A stretch of DNA of 16,954 bases from Comamonas sp. lk (GTDB taxonomy: Bacteria > Pseudomonadota > Gammaproteobacteria > Burkholderiales > Burkholderiaceae_C): NCBI GenBank assembly GCA_945898105.1, contig CAMDHL010000014.1, forward strand, positions 1 to 16,954. Direction: 5' to 3'. The number at the start of each line of letters is the position of its first letter. The stretch's first letter is position 1. Position numbers and translations under genes: made by a program. This document shows positions 14,946 to 16,954 of this stretch, piece by piece. Under the pieces are notes generated by a model. It was not told where the DNA came from. It ran no database searches and saw only the letters and a program-made list of their open reading frames with translations.

Positions 14946-15422
14946 ATGGCGATCGTTGTCAACAAACCGCTACCCGAATTTGAAGCCAATGCCACTGGCG
15001 GAGTCCGAGTAACTAACAACTCGCACGTGGGTAAGACCCTTGTGCTGTATTTTTATCCCAAAGACAACACACCGGGCTGTACGACGGAAGCGATGCAATT
15101 TCGCGACCATTACGCCGATTTCGTAAAAGCCGAGAGCCAAGTATTTGGAGTATCACGGGACAATATGAAATCCCATGACGAATTCAAAGCACGCTTGGAG
15201 TTGCCTTTTGAATTGATCGCAGATACCGAAGAAAAGATGTGCCACATGTTTGGCGTGGTCAAAAACAAGATCATGTACGGCAAAAAGGTCAAAGGTATCG
15301 AACGCAGTACATTTTTGATAGGCCCTGATGGCCTTGTCAAGGAAGAATGGCGAGGGCTTAAAGTGCCAGGCCATGTGGAAGAAGTACTGCAAGCAGTTAA
15401 ATCACTTAAAGGCAAAGCCTGA
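14946..15422 (+). CDS. bcp: Peroxiredoxin, Bcp/PrxQ type (thiol peroxidase)
   Basis: Reduces hydrogen and organic peroxides using a cysteine thiol; cytoplasmic. 158 aa, usual length. The peroxidatic cysteine is C45 in YPKDNTPGCTTEA (38-50 region). The resolving cysteine found five residues later in E. coli Bcp (C50) is methionine here (CTTEAM). The only other cysteine is C99 (EEKMCHMFGV), which corresponds in position to E. coli C99. Other family text: DEFKARLELPFELIAD (78-93), MYGKKVKGIERSTFLIGP, and VPGHVEEVLQAV near the C-terminus. This pattern suggests a one-cysteine mechanism or an alternative thiol partner. The gene is followed by a terminator at 15514-15544 and then the PhoH gene. Confidence 0.93.
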   Translation: MAIVVNKPLPEFEANATGGVRVTNNSHVGKTLVLYFYPKDNTPGCTTEAMQFRDHYADFVKAESQVFGVSRDNMKSHDEFKARLELPFELIADTEEKMCHMFGVVKNKIMYGKKVKGIERSTFLIGPDGLVKEEWRGLKVPGHVEEVLQAVKSLKGKA

Positions 15423-15473
15423 TCGGCTTCAAGTTGTTCAATCTGGCCTAATTTTGCGGTCATACGCCTCATG

Positions 15474-15479
15474 CATAAT
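15474..15479 (+). promoter_or_regulatory. Possible -10 box of a short transcript
   Basis: CATAAT, 6 nt before an ATG at 15486 and about 65 bp upstream of the end of the intrinsic terminator. The -35 candidates (ATTTTG at 15451-15456 with 17-nt spacing) are poor. The ATG opens a 22-codon frame ending in TGA at 15552-15570. Tentative. Confidence 0.2.
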
Positions 15480-15513
15480 GGCTCGATGCCTCCAATTTCC
15501 ACCTTGTCCGACG

Positions 15514-15544
15514 AAGGCCACCTGATACTAAGGTGGCCTTTTTT
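15514..15544 (+). terminator. Rho-independent terminator
   Basis: AAGGCCACCT (15514-15523), loop GATACTA, AGGTGGCCTT (15531-15540), then TTTT (15541-15544), giving a perfect 10-bp stem and a run of six T. It is functional only for rightward transcription, since the opposite strand has no T-run. It ends the bcp transcript about 90 bp after the stop and separates it from the PhoH gene. Confidence 0.9.
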
Positions 15545-15593
15545 ATGCCGGATAGTTTGTAGCACCTGATTTTTAATTTTCGAGTTGTACGAC

Positions 15594-16954
15594 ATGCCAT
15601 TGCCACCCGCGCCTACTAAGCCCGCTGACAAACTATCTCCTTCTGCTTTCTCAAAATCGAAACCCCAAGGCCGGTCAGCAAATGCCAAGCGCCAAAGCGC
15701 TGTCCGCGAACCGAAGGTCATGTCGGCGGCACCGACTGCACACTTGGAGCAGCACTCCAAGCAGGGTACGACAGCACAGGTGATCCCGATTTCGGCAGCT
15801 ATCCAGGTCCACAGTTACCCGCAATCCCGCGCACCACAGATTGAACAAAGTGCCGACACAAGCAAAGTAGCGCCGGATCGCACTGCGGGTATTACCAAGC
15901 CAGCGCCACGCGGCGAGAAAAAAGCAAGGCGCACCGGGCCGCCCAAGTTATTTGTGCTGGACACCAATGTGTTGCTTCACGATCCGATGTGTCTGTTCCG
16001 TTTCGAAGAGCACGATATTTTTCTGCCAATGATTGTGCTGGAAGAACTCGACGGTCACAAAAAAGGTATGACCGAAGTGGCGCGCAACGCGCGGCAAACT
16101 AGCCGCACGCTGGATGCATTGGCGGGTACGACTGGGGCCGATATCAGCAGCGGCTTCAAGCTAGATAGCACCGGGCAGCGTGAGGCTAAGGGTAAGCTCA
16201 TGTTCCAAACGCTGGCACTGGATTACAGCCTGCCGGGCAGCCTGCCGCAGGGCAAAGCAGACAACCAGATATTGGGGGTGGTGGCGGCCTTGCGGACACA
16301 GTACGCACCACGTGAAGTGGTGCTGGTATCGAAAGACATCAACATGCGCGTAAAAGCCCGCGCATTGGGCCTAGCCACCGACGACTACCAAAACGACAAG
16401 ACGCTGGAAGACGGCGATCTGCTGTATTCGGGCGCCATGGCCCTGCCCGCTGATTTCTGGGCGACCCATGGACAAAAAATCGAGAGCTGGCAACAAGGTC
16501 AGCACACTTTTTACAAAATCGACGGACCTATCGTGCCGCAGATGCTGATCAATCAGTTTGTCTATTTCGAGTTGCCCGGTGAGCCCAGTCTGTATGCCCG
16601 CGTGACCGAAATTCGGGGCAATACCGCGGTGCTCAAGACCTTGCGTGATTTCAATCATTTGAAAAATGCGGTTTGGGGCGTTACTACGCGAAACCGGGAG
16701 CAAAATTTCGCCATGAATTTGCTGACCGACCCTGATGTGGACTTTGTGACGCTTACTGGCACAGCGGGCACCGGCAAGACCTTGATGGCTTTGGCTGCTG
16801 GGCTCACGCAAGTACTGGATGACCGGCGCTATACCGAGATCATCGTCACGCGCGCCACCGTCAGCGTAGGCGAGGACATTGGATTTCTGCCGGGTACCGA
16901 AGAGGAAAAAATGGGCCCCTGGATGGGCGCGCTGGACGACAATCTGGAAGTGCT
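15594..16954 (+). CDS. PIN domain-PhoH ATPase fusion (PhoH2-type, partial)
   Basis: Fusion of a PIN ribonuclease domain to a PhoH P-loop ATPase; characterised PhoH2 proteins have RNA helicase/RNase activity. The window has 453 codons plus 2 nt; the remainder of the ATPase lies past the right edge. Residues 1-115 are low-complexity, basic and rich in Pro, Ser, Ala and Gln, probably disordered. The PIN domain runs about 118-255 with acidic positions D123 (FVLDTNVLLHD), E150/E151 (IVLEELDGHKKG), D223 (GKADNQIL) and D248 (VSKDINMR). A linking beta region follows (about 290-365). The ATPase starts near 366 with Walker A GTAGTGKT (389-396) and VTRATVSVGEDIGFLPG (418-434). ATG 15594 gives the N-terminus MPLPPAPTK, which I recall as the usual start in this bacterial group. 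Its ribosome site is weak. The gene begins 50 bp after a terminator, so it needs its own promoter. Confidence 0.93.
   Translation, partial: MPLPPAPTKPADKLSPSAFSKSKPQGRSANAKRQSAVREPKVMSAAPTAHLEQHSKQGTTAQVIPISAAIQVHSYPQSRAPQIEQSADTSKVAPDRTAGITKPAPRGEKKARRTGPPKLFVLDTNVLLHDPMCLFRFEEHDIFLPMIVLEELDGHKKGMTEVARNARQTSRTLDALAGTTGADISSGFKLDSTGQREAKGKLMFQTLALDYSLPGSLPQGKADNQILGVVAALRTQYAPREVVLVSKDINMRVKARALGLATDDYQNDKTLEDGDLLYSGAMALPADFWATHGQKIESWQQGQHTFYKIDGPIVPQMLINQFVYFELPGEPSLYARVTEIRGNTAVLKTLRDFNHLKNAVWGVTTRNREQNFAMNLLTDPDVDFVTLTGTAGTGKTLMALAAGLTQVLDDRRYTEIIVTRATVSVGEDIGFLPGTEEEKMGPWMGALDDNLEV

Noticed and set aside
15423..15513. Possible tRNA or other structured RNA downstream of bcp
   Set aside because: No cloverleaf, anticodon arm or CCA end can be drawn; only the terminator hairpin is convincing.
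15110..15760. 216-codon minus-strand frame spanning bcp, the terminator and the start of the PhoH gene
   Set aside because: Antisense to two real genes and crosses a terminator; no family features.
16371..16811. 146-codon minus-strand frame opposite the PhoH gene
   Set aside because: Antisense to the linker and Walker A region of the PIN-PhoH protein.
1..16954. CRISPR arrays, insertion sequences, prophage or defence genes
   Set aside because: No regularly spaced repeats, transposase, integrase, restriction or toxin-antitoxin proteins were seen; all genes look like chromosomal housekeeping genes.

Overview
The window is a gene-dense stretch of bacterial chromosome with no mobile element, CRISPR array or RNA gene that I can see. 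Protein style, GC-rich codon use and gene order point to a betaproteobacterium, most likely Burkholderiales/Comamonadaceae (relatives of Rhodoferax, Polaromonas or Limnohabitans). Pointers are the AlaA-Hom-ThrC-MoeA-MoaD-MoaE cluster, the PIN-PhoH protein starting MPLPPAPTK, and SucA next to PrpE. The taxonomic placement is inference from recalled families, not from a search.

Layout: (1) 1-4114, minus strand: the N-terminal 432 codons of sucA (2-oxoglutarate dehydrogenase E1, running off the left edge), prpE (propionate-CoA ligase) and an isochorismatase-family hydrolase. (2) 4115-4366: a divergent intergenic region with a very AT-rich core and a near-consensus sigma70 promoter abutting the next start codon. 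(3) 4367-4912, plus: a secreted NlpC/P60 peptidase, tail to tail with (4) clpB, 4916-7519, minus, which carries a good RpoH-type heat-shock promoter. (5) 7607-8173, plus: a conserved hypothetical protein transcribed divergently from clpB. (6) 8204-14341, minus: a six-gene cluster read alaA > hom > thrC > moeA > moaD > moaE, joining amino-acid metabolism to molybdenum-cofactor assembly, with short gaps and a one-base stop/start overlap at hom-thrC. (7) 14445-16954, plus: a Mth938-like small protein, a Bcp/PrxQ peroxiredoxin, a strong intrinsic terminator, and the first 453 codons of a PIN-PhoH ATPase running off the right edge.

Functionally this is mostly housekeeping: TCA cycle and propionate activation, aspartate-family and alanine metabolism, molybdopterin synthesis, protein disaggregation and peroxide defence. 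I do not see an undescribed multi-gene system. The most interesting points are regulatory: start codons placed 6-8 nt after a -10 box (leaderless mRNAs), a dyad shared by the clpB divergent promoters, a hairpin touching the sucA ribosome-binding site, and a possible very short transcript between the peroxiredoxin and PhoH genes. No gap between genes exceeds about 250 bases.
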